Assembly (NCBI GenBank): GCA_934394985.1
Contig: CAKRRF010000002.1
Location: forward strand, 62,001 to 126,000
Direction: 5' to 3'
DNA: 64,000 nt
Origin: an uncultured Marvinbryantia sp.
GTDB taxonomy: Bacteria > Bacillota > Clostridia > Lachnospirales > Lachnospiraceae
Within the stretch, counting starts at the first letter, position 1. Each line of letters starts with the position of its first letter. A program made the position numbers and the translations under genes. The notes under the pieces are model-generated. The model was not told the DNA's origin, did not search any database, and saw only the letters and a program-made list of their open reading frames with translations. Positions 26,202-34,766 of the stretch are shown piece by piece.

Positions 26202-27248
26202 ATGCAGACGATCATAGCAGATATGACGAATCAGACAGATGAAAAAGAGATGGAACGGGCAGGAAAAATTCTGCAGGAGGGAGGTCTGGTGGCATTCCCG
26301 ACAGAGACAGTATACGGACTGGGAGCCAATGCGCTGGATGAGCAGGCTGCATTCAGGATCTATGCGGCCAAGGGAAGACCTTCTGACAATCCTCTTATTG
26401 TACATATAGCCAGGATAGAAGATTTATATAAAATAGTCCAAAGCGTTCCGGAAGAGGCGGTGAAGCTGGCGGAAAAATTCTGGCCGGGACCGTTGACGAT
26501 GATTTTTCAGAAAAAAGAGATTGTGCCTTATGGAACAACAGGTGGTCTGGAGACGGTAGCGGTACGTATGCCGAATCATCCGGTCGCATTGAAGATGATA
26601 GAAGCCGGAGGCGGTTATATTGCAGCACCAAGTGCCAATACATCCGGAAGACCGAGTCCGACCACTGCGCAGCATGTGGCAGATGATATGAGTGGGAAAA
26701 TTGATATGATTCTGGATGGTGGAAGCGTGGGAATCGGAGTAGAATCCACCATTGTGGATCTAAGCTGCGGTGTGCCGACCATTCTGCGGCCCGGATATAT
26801 CAATAAGGCAATGCTGGAAGAAGTGATTGGTCATGTAGAGGTGGATCCGACATTGTTGTCAGCGGACTGCAGACAGCGCCCGAAGGCACCGGGGATGCGT
26901 TATAAGCACTATGCACCGAAGGCAGATATGGTGATTGTAGAGGGAGATGAGGACAAGGTTATTACCTATATAAATGAACGTATCTGTGAAGAATTAAAGA
27001 AGGGAAACTGCCCGGGCGTAATCGCATCGGATGAAACCAGACACCGTTATTGCGGTGGAACGGTAAAATCCATGGGAAGCCGTAAGGATGAACTGAGTAT
27101 ATCCAGACATTTATACGCGGTCTTAAGAGAATTTGATGAGCAGCAGGTCAGCTGCATATTTTCAGAGGCTTTTGAGACACCCAATCTGGGTCAGGCGATT
27201 ATGAATCGTATGGTAAAGGCTGCCGGTCATCAGATTATCCGGGTATAG
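26202..27248 (+). CDS. ywlC: Threonylcarbamoyl-AMP synthase, Sua5 type
   Basis: Makes threonylcarbamoyl-adenylate for the t6A37 modification of ANN-decoding tRNAs. The YrdC domain covers about residues 15-200 (PTETVYGLGANA, KGRPSDNPLIVHI, SANTSGRPSPT), and a Sua5 C-terminal domain follows an APGMRYKHYAP linker near residue 230. Length 348 residues, normal for Sua5. The ATG at 26202 has AAGGA upstream; the in-frame ATG at 26112 lies inside cwlD. The order sua5, LMW phosphatase, rpiB matches ywlC-ywlE-ywlF of Bacillus. Confidence 0.93.
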   Translation: MQTIIADMTNQTDEKEMERAGKILQEGGLVAFPTETVYGLGANALDEQAAFRIYAAKGRPSDNPLIVHIARIEDLYKIVQSVPEEAVKLAEKFWPGPLTMIFQKKEIVPYGTTGGLETVAVRMPNHPVALKMIEAGGGYIAAPSANTSGRPSPTTAQHVADDMSGKIDMILDGGSVGIGVESTIVDLSCGVPTILRPGYINKAMLEEVIGHVEVDPTLLSADCRQRPKAPGMRYKHYAPKADMVIVEGDEDKVITYINERICEELKKGNCPGVIASDETRHRYCGGTVKSMGSRKDELSISRHLYAVLREFDEQQVSCIFSEAFETPNLGQAIMNRMVKAAGHQIIRV

Positions 27249-27265
27249 TAATGAAGGAAAGATAA

Positions 27266-27748
27266 ATGAAGAAGTATGATAAAGTGTTATTTGTAAGTCA
27301 CAGCGATACCTGCCGGGGGCCGATGGCGGAGGCGATCTTACAGCACAAGCTGCTGCTGGAGGATATTCTGGTGGATTCAAAGGGGATGATTGTTTTATTT
27401 CCGGAACCGGTGAACCCAAAAGCCAGAGATGTTCTGATGCAGCATAATCTGGAACTGAATGAGCATGAAGCGGTACAGTTTTCTGCTGATGATTTTGATG
27501 AGCGGACACTGATCCTGACCATGGAACAGTCCCAGAAGGAAAAAATACAGGAAGAGTATGGAGATCAGGTATGCAATCTGTACACCCTTTCTGAATATAG
27601 CCAGACAGAGGAAGAGGATATTTATGATCCTCACGGAAAAGCACTGGAAGAATACGGACATTGCTTTGATGTACTGGAGATTATTATTTCAAAATTAACA
27701 AATGTATTATTGCAGGAGGATGAAGAACATGATAGCAGTAGCATGTGA
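27266..27748 (+). CDS. ywlE: Low-molecular-weight phosphatase family protein (YwlE-like) with Ser in place of the catalytic Cys
   Basis: The 160-residue fold and synteny match YwlE, the protein-arginine phosphatase of Bacillus. The P-loop, normally VCxGNTCRSPMAE, reads VSHSDTCRGPMAE here: the nucleophile Cys is Ser at residue 11 (codon AGT), Gly and Asn of the loop are Ser and Asp, and the second Ser is Gly. The Arg is kept, as is the general-acid loop (IYDPHG). With these changes normal phosphatase activity is unlikely, so this may be a pseudo-phosphatase that binds phosphoarginine or a partner. The 3' end overlaps rpiB. Confidence 0.85.
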   Translation: MKKYDKVLFVSHSDTCRGPMAEAILQHKLLLEDILVDSKGMIVLFPEPVNPKARDVLMQHNLELNEHEAVQFSADDFDERTLILTMEQSQKEKIQEEYGDQVCNLYTLSEYSQTEEEDIYDPHGKALEEYGHCFDVLEIIISKLTNVLLQEDEEHDSSSM

Positions 27749-28160
27749 TCACGGCGGATACGCCTTAAAAAAAGAGATTTTAAAGCATCTGGAAGGAAGA
27801 GGTCTGGAATATAAAGATTTTGGATGTGACAGTGAAGAGGCAGTCGATTATCCGATCTATGCAAGAAAGGTGACAGCAGCCATCAAGTCCGGCGAATGTG
27901 ACAGAGGAATCCTGATCTGTGGAACTGGTATTGGTATTTCTATTACTGCCAACAGAGAAAAAGGAATTCGTGCAGCACTGTGTACGGACTGTTTTAGCGC
28001 AGAAGCAACCAGACAGCACAACGATGCCAATATTCTTGCACTTGGTGGAAGAGTGGTAGGACCTGGTCTGGCACTGAAGATTGTGGATACATTTCTGGAC
28101 ACTCCATTCTCTAATGCAGAACGTCATCAGAGAAGAATTGACCTGATTGATCAGGATTAA
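27729..28160 (+). CDS. rpiB: Ribose-5-phosphate isomerase B
   Basis: Interconverts ribose-5-phosphate and ribulose-5-phosphate; the LacAB family fold is clear. Signatures: AVACDHGGYALK at the N-terminus and ILICGTGIGISITANREKGI near residue 60, with the catalytic Cys. The ATG at 27729 has AGGAGG nine bases upstream; the ATG at 27720 abuts that site. Length 143 residues. It overlaps the YwlE-like gene by 20 bases. Confidence 0.95.
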   Translation: MIAVACDHGGYALKKEILKHLEGRGLEYKDFGCDSEEAVDYPIYARKVTAAIKSGECDRGILICGTGIGISITANREKGIRAALCTDCFSAEATRQHNDANILALGGRVVGPGLALKIVDTFLDTPFSNAERHQRRIDLIDQD

Positions 28161-28175
28161 AAGCGGGTGAACAGT

Positions 28176-28661
28176 ATGTCAGACAAGCGAAAAGATTATA
28201 TTACATGGGATGAATACTTTATGGGAGTAGCGATTCTGGCCAGTATGCGTTCCAAAGATCCCAATACACAGGTAGGAGCCTGTATCGTCAGTCAGGACAA
28301 TAAGATCCTGTCTATGGGATATAATGGATTTCCGATGGGGTGTTCGGATGATGAATATCCGTGGAGCCGTGAAGCACAGGGGCTGGACAGCAAATATCTG
28401 TATACGACACATTCAGAGCTGAATGCGATTCTGAATTACCGGGGAGGTAGTCTGGAGGGTGCCACCTTGTACGTAACATTATTTCCATGCAATGAATGTG
28501 CTAAGGCAATCATTCAGTCAGGAATTAAAAAACTGGTATATGATTCAGATAAATATGCAGACCAGACGAATGTACTGGCATCTAAACGGATGTTGAAATC
28601 AGCCGGTGTGGAGATGGTGCCATACCAAAGATCAGGAAGAACCATCACGTTGAAAGTATAG
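28176..28661 (+). CDS. dCMP deaminase
   Basis: Zinc deaminase that converts dCMP to dUMP for thymidylate synthesis. The zinc ligands are visible as HSELNAI (His and catalytic Glu) and PCNECAK (two Cys). The start at 28176 follows AAGCGGG by eight bases; the GTG at 28167 overlaps that site. Length 161 residues, typical of the ComEB/dCMP deaminase family. Confidence 0.93.
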   Translation: MSDKRKDYITWDEYFMGVAILASMRSKDPNTQVGACIVSQDNKILSMGYNGFPMGCSDDEYPWSREAQGLDSKYLYTTHSELNAILNYRGGSLEGATLYVTLFPCNECAKAIIQSGIKKLVYDSDKYADQTNVLASKRMLKSAGVEMVPYQRSGRTITLKV

Positions 28662-28666
28662 CAATT

Positions 28667-28705
28667 TTGTGGGAGGAGTTTAGCATTACTAAACTCCTCC
28701 CACAA
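28667..28705. terminator. 17-bp perfect hairpin between convergent genes
   Basis: TTGTGGGAGGAGTTTAG (28667-28683) pairs perfectly with 28689-28705 around a 5-base loop. The right arm contains the stop codon of the - strand gene. Neither side has a strong T-run, but position and stability suggest a bidirectional terminator or 3' end stabiliser. Confidence 0.6.
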
Positions 28706-29195
28706 CTGGTTCTATTTCATTTTCAATTGCTTCTATATAAGACTGGTATTCATAAAATCTTCCGCTATAGATATGAGATAACAGGGTATTTAACTGACGA
28801 AGTGCAGTAAGAAGCATATCATGTGAAATCAGATGCTGTTCTACCGCATCAGCCAGTTCATCCAGATCCACTACTTTTACCTGACCATCCGGATAAACCA
28901 GTACATCTGCCAGAAGATCAATGGTGATATAAGTATTGGTTTGTGGATGATATTCGTATGTGATGATATCGCAGTACCAGCAGATCAGCTGGTTCTGATG
29001 ATTATAAAATTTACTGACCTTTACTCCCTGTTTCCAGAAAAAGGCGGAGATACCATGGCTCAGTTCTTTTTTGGGACGTATGGTATTCCAGGTAGTAATC
29101 AGATAATCATCTGTACACCGGACTACTTTATCTTTGTCCAGGAGAATACATTCAGCAGGGATCAGACGTTTTCGATAAAGAACAGGAGAGTTCAT
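28689..29195 (-). CDS. DUF402 family protein
   Basis: A 168-residue soluble protein. The DUF402 core is visible as YNHQNQLICWYCDI followed by TNTYITIDLLADVLVYPDG and VVDLDELADAVEQ, with Asp residues that in related proteins bind a metal and a nucleotide-type ligand. The family is related to nucleoside phosphatases of the FomD/YgaC type. The start at 29195 has AAAGGGG upstream on the - strand; longer in-frame versions have no such site and read through the proS promoter region. Confidence 0.75.
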   Translation of the reverse strand: MNSPVLYRKRLIPAECILLDKDKVVRCTDDYLITTWNTIRPKKELSHGISAFFWKQGVKVSKFYNHQNQLICWYCDIITYEYHPQTNTYITIDLLADVLVYPDGQVKVVDLDELADAVEQHLISHDMLLTALRQLNTLLSHIYSGRFYEYQSYIEAIENEIEPVVGGV

Positions 29196-29276
29196 AAAAG
29201 CCCCTTTCTGCGATACCGCTTTTTCCTTTAATTTACCATAATGTATGGGAAAAAGCCAGAAAAAGATAGGAGATTC

Positions 29277-29305
29277 TTGACGAAATCCCGTGTTTGCAAT
29301 AAAAT
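29277..29305 (+). promoter_or_regulatory. Promoter of proS
   Basis: TTGACG (29277-29282), 17 bases and TAAAAT (29300-29305). The leader is about 110 bases; no T-box sequence (GGTGGNACCGCG-type) was seen. Confidence 0.65.
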
Positions 29306-29423
29306 GGGGATATGATGTTGCTGGACATAAAGTGGACAGTGACAGGAATGTGTTCGGGAAGAGGAATCTGCCTGTGGACATATTGGACAAAAAGTTTGAA
29401 AATAAAAAATGAGGAGACAGGAA

Positions 29424-30863
29424 ATGGCAAAGGAAAAGAAACTTGTGGAATCCATTACTTCCATGGAAGAGGATTTTGCACAATGGTACACAGACGTTGT
29501 AAAAAAAGCTGAGCTGACAGACTATACAAGTGTAAAAGGATGTATGGTGATCAAGCCTGCGGGATACGCGATCTGGGAAAACATTCAGCATGAACTGGAC
29601 AGAAGATTTAAAGAGACAGGGGTAGAAAATGTATATCTGCCGATGCTGATTCCGGAAAGTCTTCTTGAGAAAGAAAAGGATCATGTAGAAGGATTTGCAC
29701 CGGAAGTTGCGTGGGTGACTCACGGAGGACTTGAGCCGCTTCAGGAGAGAATGTGCGTACGTCCGACATCTGAGACCTTATTCTGTGATTTTTATGCAAA
29801 TGATATTCATTCCTATCGTGATCTGCCAAAGGTATATAATCAGTGGTGTTCTGTTATGAGATGGGAAAAGACTACAAGACCATTCCTGCGTTCCAGAGAA
29901 TTCCTGTGGCAGGAAGGGCATACAGCTCATGCGACAGCGGAAGAGGCAGAAGCACGTACGATTCAGATGCTGAATGTTTATGCTGATTTCTGCGAAGAAG
30001 TGCTGGCAATTCCGGTTATAAAAGGACGCAAAACAGATAAAGAAAAATTCGCAGGTGCGGAAGCTACCTATACGATAGAATCTCTGATGCATGATGGCAA
30101 GGCACTGCAGTCCGGTACCAGCCACAACTTTGGAGACGGATTCGCAAAAGCATTCGATATCCAGTATACAGATAAAGACAATACCTTAAAATATGTGCAT
30201 CAGACATCCTGGGGTATGACTACTCGTATGATTGGTGCGATTATTATGGTACACGGGGATAACAGCGGACTGGTTCTGCCTCCGAGAATTGCACCGGTGC
30301 AGGCTATGGTGATTCCGATTCAGCAGAAGAAGGAAGGGGTTCTGGAGAAGGCAGCAGAAGTAAAAGAAGTATTGCTCAAAGCAGGCATCCGTGCCAGAAT
30401 GGATGATTCTGACAAGAGTCCTGGATGGAAGTTCTCTGAGAGTGAAATGCGTGGTATTCCGGTACGTATTGAATTGGGACCAAAGGATATCGAGGCAGGT
30501 CAGGCAGTGATCGTTCGCCGTGATACCAGAGAAAAGATCACAGTATCACTGGAAGAACTGACTGCAAGAGTAGCAGAGGTTCTGGAAACTATGCAGAAAG
30601 ATATGCTGGAGCGGGCAAGAACACACAGAGAGACCCATACTTATACGGCAAAGACTCTGGATGAATTCAAAGAGATTGCTGATCATAAACCTGGATTTAT
30701 TAAAGCTATGTGGTGTGGAGATCAGGCATGTGAAGATGCATTAAAGGAAGAAGCAGGAGTGACATCCCGTTGCATTCCATTTGAACAGGAAGAGATTACC
30801 TGTGAATGTATTTACTGTAAGAAACCGGCCAAAGCTATGGTATACTGGGGTAAGGCATACTAA
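29424..30863 (+). CDS. proS: Prolyl-tRNA synthetase, archaeal/eukaryotic-like type
   Basis: Class II synthetase that charges tRNA-Pro. It is the shorter type without the editing insertion (479 residues). Motifs: [19 protein letters not shown] near residue 38, the class II motif 2 region [21 protein letters not shown] near residue 150 with HTAHAT, and a C-terminal Cys-rich end ([20 protein letters not shown]) as in this type. The ATG at 29424 has AGGAGACAGGAA upstream. Confidence 0.95.
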   Translation: MAKEKKLVESITSMEEDFAQWYTDVVKKAELTDYTSVKGCMVIKPAGYAIWENIQHELDRRFKETGVENVYLPMLIPESLLEKEKDHVEGFAPEVAWVTHGGLEPLQERMCVRPTSETLFCDFYANDIHSYRDLPKVYNQWCSVMRWEKTTRPFLRSREFLWQEGHTAHATAEEAEARTIQMLNVYADFCEEVLAIPVIKGRKTDKEKFAGAEATYTIESLMHDGKALQSGTSHNFGDGFAKAFDIQYTDKDNTLKYVHQTSWGMTTRMIGAIIMVHGDNSGLVLPPRIAPVQAMVIPIQQKKEGVLEKAAEVKEVLLKAGIRARMDDSDKSPGWKFSESEMRGIPVRIELGPKDIEAGQAVIVRRDTREKITVSLEELTARVAEVLETMQKDMLERARTHRETHTYTAKTLDEFKEIADHKPGFIKAMWCGDQACEDALKEEAGVTSRCIPFEQEEITCECIYCKKPAKAMVYWGKAY

Positions 30864-30910
30864 AAGGCGTATTGAACAAAAAAATAAAAGAAATCAGTAA
30901 AAAATAATAG

Positions 30911-30959
30911 AAAGCACACAATACTGTTGAATTAAAAGACAGACATTGTGTGCTTTTTT
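30911..30959 (+). terminator. Terminator after proS
   Basis: AAAGCACACAAT (30911-30922) pairs with ATTGTGTGCTTT (30945-30956) and is followed by TTT. Confidence 0.8.
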
Positions 30960-30976
30960 ACTATTTTCAGATATAA

Positions 30977-30994
30977 ATATGACAAATGTCATAT
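30977..30994 (+). promoter_or_regulatory. Candidate activator site upstream of the sugar-binding protein gene
   Basis: A perfect palindrome, ATATGACA-AA-TGTCATAT. Its centre lies about 65 bases before the inferred transcription start, a typical class I activator position, and the promoter below has a poor -35 box. Palindromes of this TGACA-N2-TGTCA form suit LuxR/NarL-type regulators; one is encoded at 37037. The link is inference. Confidence 0.55.
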
Positions 30995-31021
30995 GAAAAA
31001 TATTACAATGGACAGGTGAAA

Positions 31022-31044
31022 AAAGTTTAGAAAAACTTTATAGT
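31022..31044 (+). promoter_or_regulatory. Weak promoter with internal inverted repeat
   Basis: TATAGT at 31039-31044 has no good -35 box (GTGAAA at 31016-31021). AAAGTTT-N4-AAACTTT (31022-31039) sits between the boxes and could bind a repressor. Confidence 0.4.
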
Positions 31045-31080
31045 AGAGATAACAAAAAATTACTTGGGAGGTAATTGAAA

Positions 31081-32010
31081 ATGAAAAGAAAAGTGGTTAC
31101 AGCATTAATGTGCACAGCAGCTCTGGGAAGCATGATGGCTATGAGCGCAAGCGCAGAAGGAAAACTGATCGGTTACACCTGTATGGATGGTACAAACCCA
31201 TTCTTCGTTGCTCTTCAGGGTGCTATTGAAGAAGTAGTAGAAGAAAACGGTGATGAACTGGTAGCTATGGACCCGGCAAATGATTCCAACAAACAGATTG
31301 ACCAGATCGAAGACCTGATTTCCAGAGGAATTGAACTGATGTTTGTAAACCCAGTAGATGCTGATGGTATCATTCCTGGACTGGATATGTTAAAAGAAGC
31401 AGAGATTCCAATGTTTGGTTTTGATACACAGGTTGGCGATATGAGCTATCTGGTATCTTACGCTGGATCCGATAACTACAACGCAGGTTTTGTTTGTGGT
31501 GAAGACCTGGCTAAGAAGCTTCCTGACGGAGGAGATATCCTGGTACTTGATTCTCCTACTATGCAGTCTGTAACAGACAGAACAAACGGATTTATGGATG
31601 CAATCAAAGAATCTGGTGTAGAATTTAACGTAGTTGGACAGCAGGATGCTCAGGGTAACCAGCAGGTTGCTAACGAAAAAGCTACTGACCTTCTGACAGC
31701 TAACCCAGATGTAGTTGCTATCTTTGGCGGAAATGACCCGACAGCTCTTGGTGCATACGCAGCAGCCGATGCAGCAGGTGTTACCCCTCTGATCTATGGT
31801 GTTGACGGATCACCGGACGTAAAAGCTCTTCTGAAAGATACTATGATTGAAGGTACCGGAGCACAGTCCCCAATTACAATTGGTAAGACAATTGCTGAAA
31901 CAGCTTACAAATGGTTAGATGGCGAAGAAGTAGAAGAATTTATTCCAATCGAAACTTTCCTTGTAACAGCTGATAATGTAGATGATTACGGTACAGACGG
32001 ATGGCAGTAA
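31081..32010 (+). CDS. Sugar ABC transporter substrate-binding protein, RbsB type
   Basis: A 309-residue periplasmic-binding-protein fold of cluster B (ribose/galactose/xylose type). The N-terminus MKRKVVTALMCTAALGS...ASA looks like a cleavable signal; no standard lipobox is present. Ligand-contact landmarks are GTNPFF, NPVDAD, GGNDPTALGAYAAADAAG and YGVDGSPD. It heads an SBP-ATPase-permease operon. The TTG at 31075 is an alternative start, but the ATG at 31081 is better placed after GGGAGG. The likely ligand is a pentose, hexose or related polyol; not decidable from sequence. Confidence 0.92.
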   Translation: MKRKVVTALMCTAALGSMMAMSASAEGKLIGYTCMDGTNPFFVALQGAIEEVVEENGDELVAMDPANDSNKQIDQIEDLISRGIELMFVNPVDADGIIPGLDMLKEAEIPMFGFDTQVGDMSYLVSYAGSDNYNAGFVCGEDLAKKLPDGGDILVLDSPTMQSVTDRTNGFMDAIKESGVEFNVVGQQDAQGNQQVANEKATDLLTANPDVVAIFGGNDPTALGAYAAADAAGVTPLIYGVDGSPDVKALLKDTMIEGTGAQSPITIGKTIAETAYKWLDGEEVEEFIPIETFLVTADNVDDYGTDGWQ

Positions 32011-32048
32011 GCCGACAGGCATTTTCGAAAATCTGATAACGAGGTGAC

Positions 32049-32083
32049 AAAGGGCTTTGCTCCTTAAGCGGGCAGAGCCTTTT
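32049..32083 (+). terminator. Intercistronic attenuator hairpin after the binding-protein gene
   Basis: AAAGGGCTTTGC (32049-32060) pairs with GCAGAGCCTTT (32072-32082), ending in TTTT. It probably limits read-through so the binding protein is made in excess over ATPase and permease. Confidence 0.6.
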
Positions 32084-32112
32084 CCATGACACGAAAGAAT
32101 TTCGTGTCATGG
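32084..32112 (+). other. Second intercistronic hairpin
   Basis: CCATGACACGAAA (32084-32096) pairs perfectly with TTTCGTGTCATGG (32100-32112) around a 3-base loop. With no T-run, it may protect the 3' end of the upstream transcript or mark an RNA-processing site. Confidence 0.55.
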
Positions 32113-32144
32113 AAAGTATGAAAAAAGACAGGTGGTGGCGATTA

Positions 32145-33629
32145 GTGAGTGAAAAATACTTACTGGAAATGAAGGGTATTAGCAAATCCTTCCCTGGAGT
32201 TAAGGCTCTGCAGAATGTAAACCTTCAGCTGAAAGCGGGAGAAGTACATGCACTTCTTGGAGAAAACGGAGCAGGCAAATCAACGCTGATAAAAGTATTG
32301 GGTGGTATTTATCATGCGGAAGAGGGCGAGATTTTCATTGATGATCAGAAAGTAGAGATCAATGATGTAGTGACAGCCCGTCAGGCAGGTGTTTCCATTG
32401 TGCATCAGGAACTGGTACTGGTGCCATATATGACTGTTGCAGAAAATATTTTCCTCGGACGTGAACCGGGTACAAAGATGAATGTAGACCGTGTTAAGAT
32501 GTCCAGAGATGCACAGGAACTGTTGGATGCTTATGAGATGAATATCAATGCTGATACATTGGTTGAAAAGCTGACAATCGCCCAGCAGCAGATGGTCGAG
32601 ATCGTAAAAGCTATTTCATTTAATTCCAAAATTCTGGTTATGGATGAACCGACATCATCCATATCTGATAAAGAAGTCGGTTTCTTATTTGAGACAATGC
32701 GTACTCTGACAGCAAAAGGAGTAGGTATTATTTATATTTCTCATAAGATGAGTGAACTGGAAGAAATCTGTGACCGCGTTACTGTTATGCGAGACGGACA
32801 GACAGTAGGTACCAGAGTGGTAAAGGAGACGAATAAAGATGCTCTGATTGCCCTGATGGTAGGACGTGAGTTGACAAATTATTATACAAGAGATTTCCTG
32901 GAGCCTGGAGAAGTGGTGCTGAAATGTGAGCACATCTCTGATGGAAAGATGGCGCAGGATGCCAGCTTTGAGCTCCGTAAGGGAGAAATCGTCGGTTTTG
33001 CCGGCCTGGTAGGTGCAGGACGAAGCGAAACGATGAAGGCAGTCTTCGGACTGGCCGAACATATGACCGGAGATGTGTATGTAAAAGGAAAGAAAGTAAA
33101 GATCAAATCTCCGGTAGATGCATTAAAATATGGAATTGCACTGGTTCCGGAAAGTCGAAAGGAAGAAGGACTTTATAAGGTACAGAGTGTAAAATTTAAT
33201 TCTACGATTGAAGTACTGGGAGAATTTATCCGTCATCTTCATGTAGACAATAAAAAAGAAGAAGAGATTACTCAGAAATATATTGATATGATGGCAACTA
33301 AGACTCCGAGTCAGGAACAGGTGATCGGAAATCTGTCTGGTGGAAATCAGCAGAAAGTAATGATCGGACGCTGGCTGGCGACAAATCCGGAGATTCTGAT
33401 TCTGGATGAGCCGACCCGTGGAGTAGACGTTGGTGCAAAAGCAGAGATTTATTCTATCATGAATGATCTGGTGAAAGAAGGTATGTCTATTATCATGATT
33501 TCCTCCGAACTTCCGGAAATCATCAACATGAGTGACCGTGTTTATGTCATGAACGAAGGACGTGTTACAGGCTGCCTGAATCATGAGGAAGCAGAGCAGG
33601 AAGCAATCATGCAGCTGGCGGCAAAATAA
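32145..33629 (+). CDS. Sugar ABC transporter ATP-binding protein, RbsA/MglA type
   Basis: Double ABC ATPase, 494 residues. The first half has Walker A GENGAGKSTLIK and Walker B ILVMDEPTSS; the second half has the degenerate loop GLVGAGRSETMK, the signature LSGGNQQK and ILILDEPTRGVDVGAK. This tandem form is specific to the Rbs/Mgl/Xyl group. The GTG at 32145 follows AGGTGG and gives a normal N-terminus (SEKYLLEMKGISKSFPGVKA); an ATG at 32109 would begin inside the preceding hairpin. Confidence 0.93.
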   Translation: MSEKYLLEMKGISKSFPGVKALQNVNLQLKAGEVHALLGENGAGKSTLIKVLGGIYHAEEGEIFIDDQKVEINDVVTARQAGVSIVHQELVLVPYMTVAENIFLGREPGTKMNVDRVKMSRDAQELLDAYEMNINADTLVEKLTIAQQQMVEIVKAISFNSKILVMDEPTSSISDKEVGFLFETMRTLTAKGVGIIYISHKMSELEEICDRVTVMRDGQTVGTRVVKETNKDALIALMVGRELTNYYTRDFLEPGEVVLKCEHISDGKMAQDASFELRKGEIVGFAGLVGAGRSETMKAVFGLAEHMTGDVYVKGKKVKIKSPVDALKYGIALVPESRKEEGLYKVQSVKFNSTIEVLGEFIRHLHVDNKKEEEITQKYIDMMATKTPSQEQVIGNLSGGNQQKVMIGRWLATNPEILILDEPTRGVDVGAKAEIYSIMNDLVKEGMSIIMISSELPEIINMSDRVYVMNEGRVTGCLNHEEAEQEAIMQLAAK

Positions 33630-33665
33630 AATAGTAAATCATACGTATTTTAAGGAGGAAACATT

Positions 33666-34637
33666 ATGGCATCCAGAGCAAAAAATGGAATCGTCAAATA
33701 TTTTAAAGACAATATTGGTATTATCATTGCATTGATTGCAATGTGCGTATTTATGGTAGTTTATCCAAAGACAAGAACAACATTTATGACACCAAAGAAC
33801 TTATTCAATATTCTTCGTCAGAATGCATCGAATATGTTCCTGGCAACCGGTATGACTATGGTCATCATCCTTGGTGGAATCGAACTTTCTGTTGGTTCAG
33901 TTATCGCTCTTTCCGGATGTGTGGCAGCAGGATCAGTAGTATACTTCCATCTTCCGATCGTAGTGGGATTTATTCTTGCTGTTCTGGTAGGTGCACTGGT
34001 AGGTGTATTTAACGGATTTGTAATCTGTAAAACAGATATTCCGCCTTTCATCGTAACGCTGGCATCTATGAACATTGCAAAAGGTATTGCACTGGTTATC
34101 ACAGGCGGTGCTCCGATTCGTTGTATGGAGCCACTGTTTAAATGGCCGGGTGCCGGTTATATCGGACCGTTTCCAGTGCCGGCAGTACTGATGATTATTA
34201 TTTTCATCATTGCAGTATTTATGGTAAACAAAACACAGCTTGGACGTCATATCTATGCAGTAGGTGGTAACGCACAGGCAGCGAAATTCTCAGGTATCAA
34301 TGTAGAAAAAGTAAAATTCATTGTGTATACATACACAGGAATCATGGCTGGTATCGCAGGTGTTATCATTGCATCCCGTCTGTATTCCGGACAGCCGACT
34401 GCCGGTGATGGCGCAGAAATGGATGCCATCGCAGCCGTAGTAGTAGGTGGTACATCCATGAGTGGTGGTTCCGGTACACTGGGCGGTACACTGATCGGTG
34501 TACTGATCATCGGTATCCTGAACAACGGTCTGAACCTGATGGGTGTAGACTCCAACTGGCAGTATATTGTAAAAGGTCTTGTAATTCTGCTCGCAGTATA
34601 CGTAGACTGGATAAGAAATAAAAAAGCAGGAAGATAA
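33666..34637 (+). CDS. Sugar ABC transporter permease, RbsC type
   Basis: A 323-residue membrane protein with about eight to ten hydrophobic segments. The BPD_transp_2 family landmarks are GGIELSVGSVIALSGCVAAG near residue 75 and the repeat-like GGTSMSGGSGTLGGTLIGVLI near residue 260. AGGAGG lies upstream. Third gene of the transporter operon; a terminator follows. Confidence 0.94.
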   Translation: MASRAKNGIVKYFKDNIGIIIALIAMCVFMVVYPKTRTTFMTPKNLFNILRQNASNMFLATGMTMVIILGGIELSVGSVIALSGCVAAGSVVYFHLPIVVGFILAVLVGALVGVFNGFVICKTDIPPFIVTLASMNIAKGIALVITGGAPIRCMEPLFKWPGAGYIGPFPVPAVLMIIIFIIAVFMVNKTQLGRHIYAVGGNAQAAKFSGINVEKVKFIVYTYTGIMAGIAGVIIASRLYSGQPTAGDGAEMDAIAAVVVGGTSMSGGSGTLGGTLIGVLIIGILNNGLNLMGVDSNWQYIVKGLVILLAVYVDWIRNKKAGR

Positions 34638-34652
34638 ATCAGGCAGCCAATG

Positions 34653-34696
34653 GCAGCCAACGGGTCGGTACAAACTCCGGCTCCGTTGGCTGTTTT
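34653..34696 (+). terminator. Terminator after the sugar permease gene
   Basis: CAGCCAACGG (34653-34662) pairs with CCGTTGGCTG (34682-34691), followed by TTTTTC. Confidence 0.8.
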
Positions 34697-34766
34697 TCTT
34701 TCTTTTTTGAAAAAAATTGATTATAATAGCATTGAAATATACAGATGGTTTATTCAGGGAGTGTAT

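Noticed and set aside
29306..29423. T-box leader before proS
   Set aside because: No GGTGGNACCGCG-type antiterminator sequence and no terminator hairpin before the start codon.
28689..29723. 344-residue version of the DUF402 gene on the - strand
   Set aside because: The extra N-terminal half has no family match, crosses the proS promoter and lacks a ribosome binding site; the start at 29195 has a good one.
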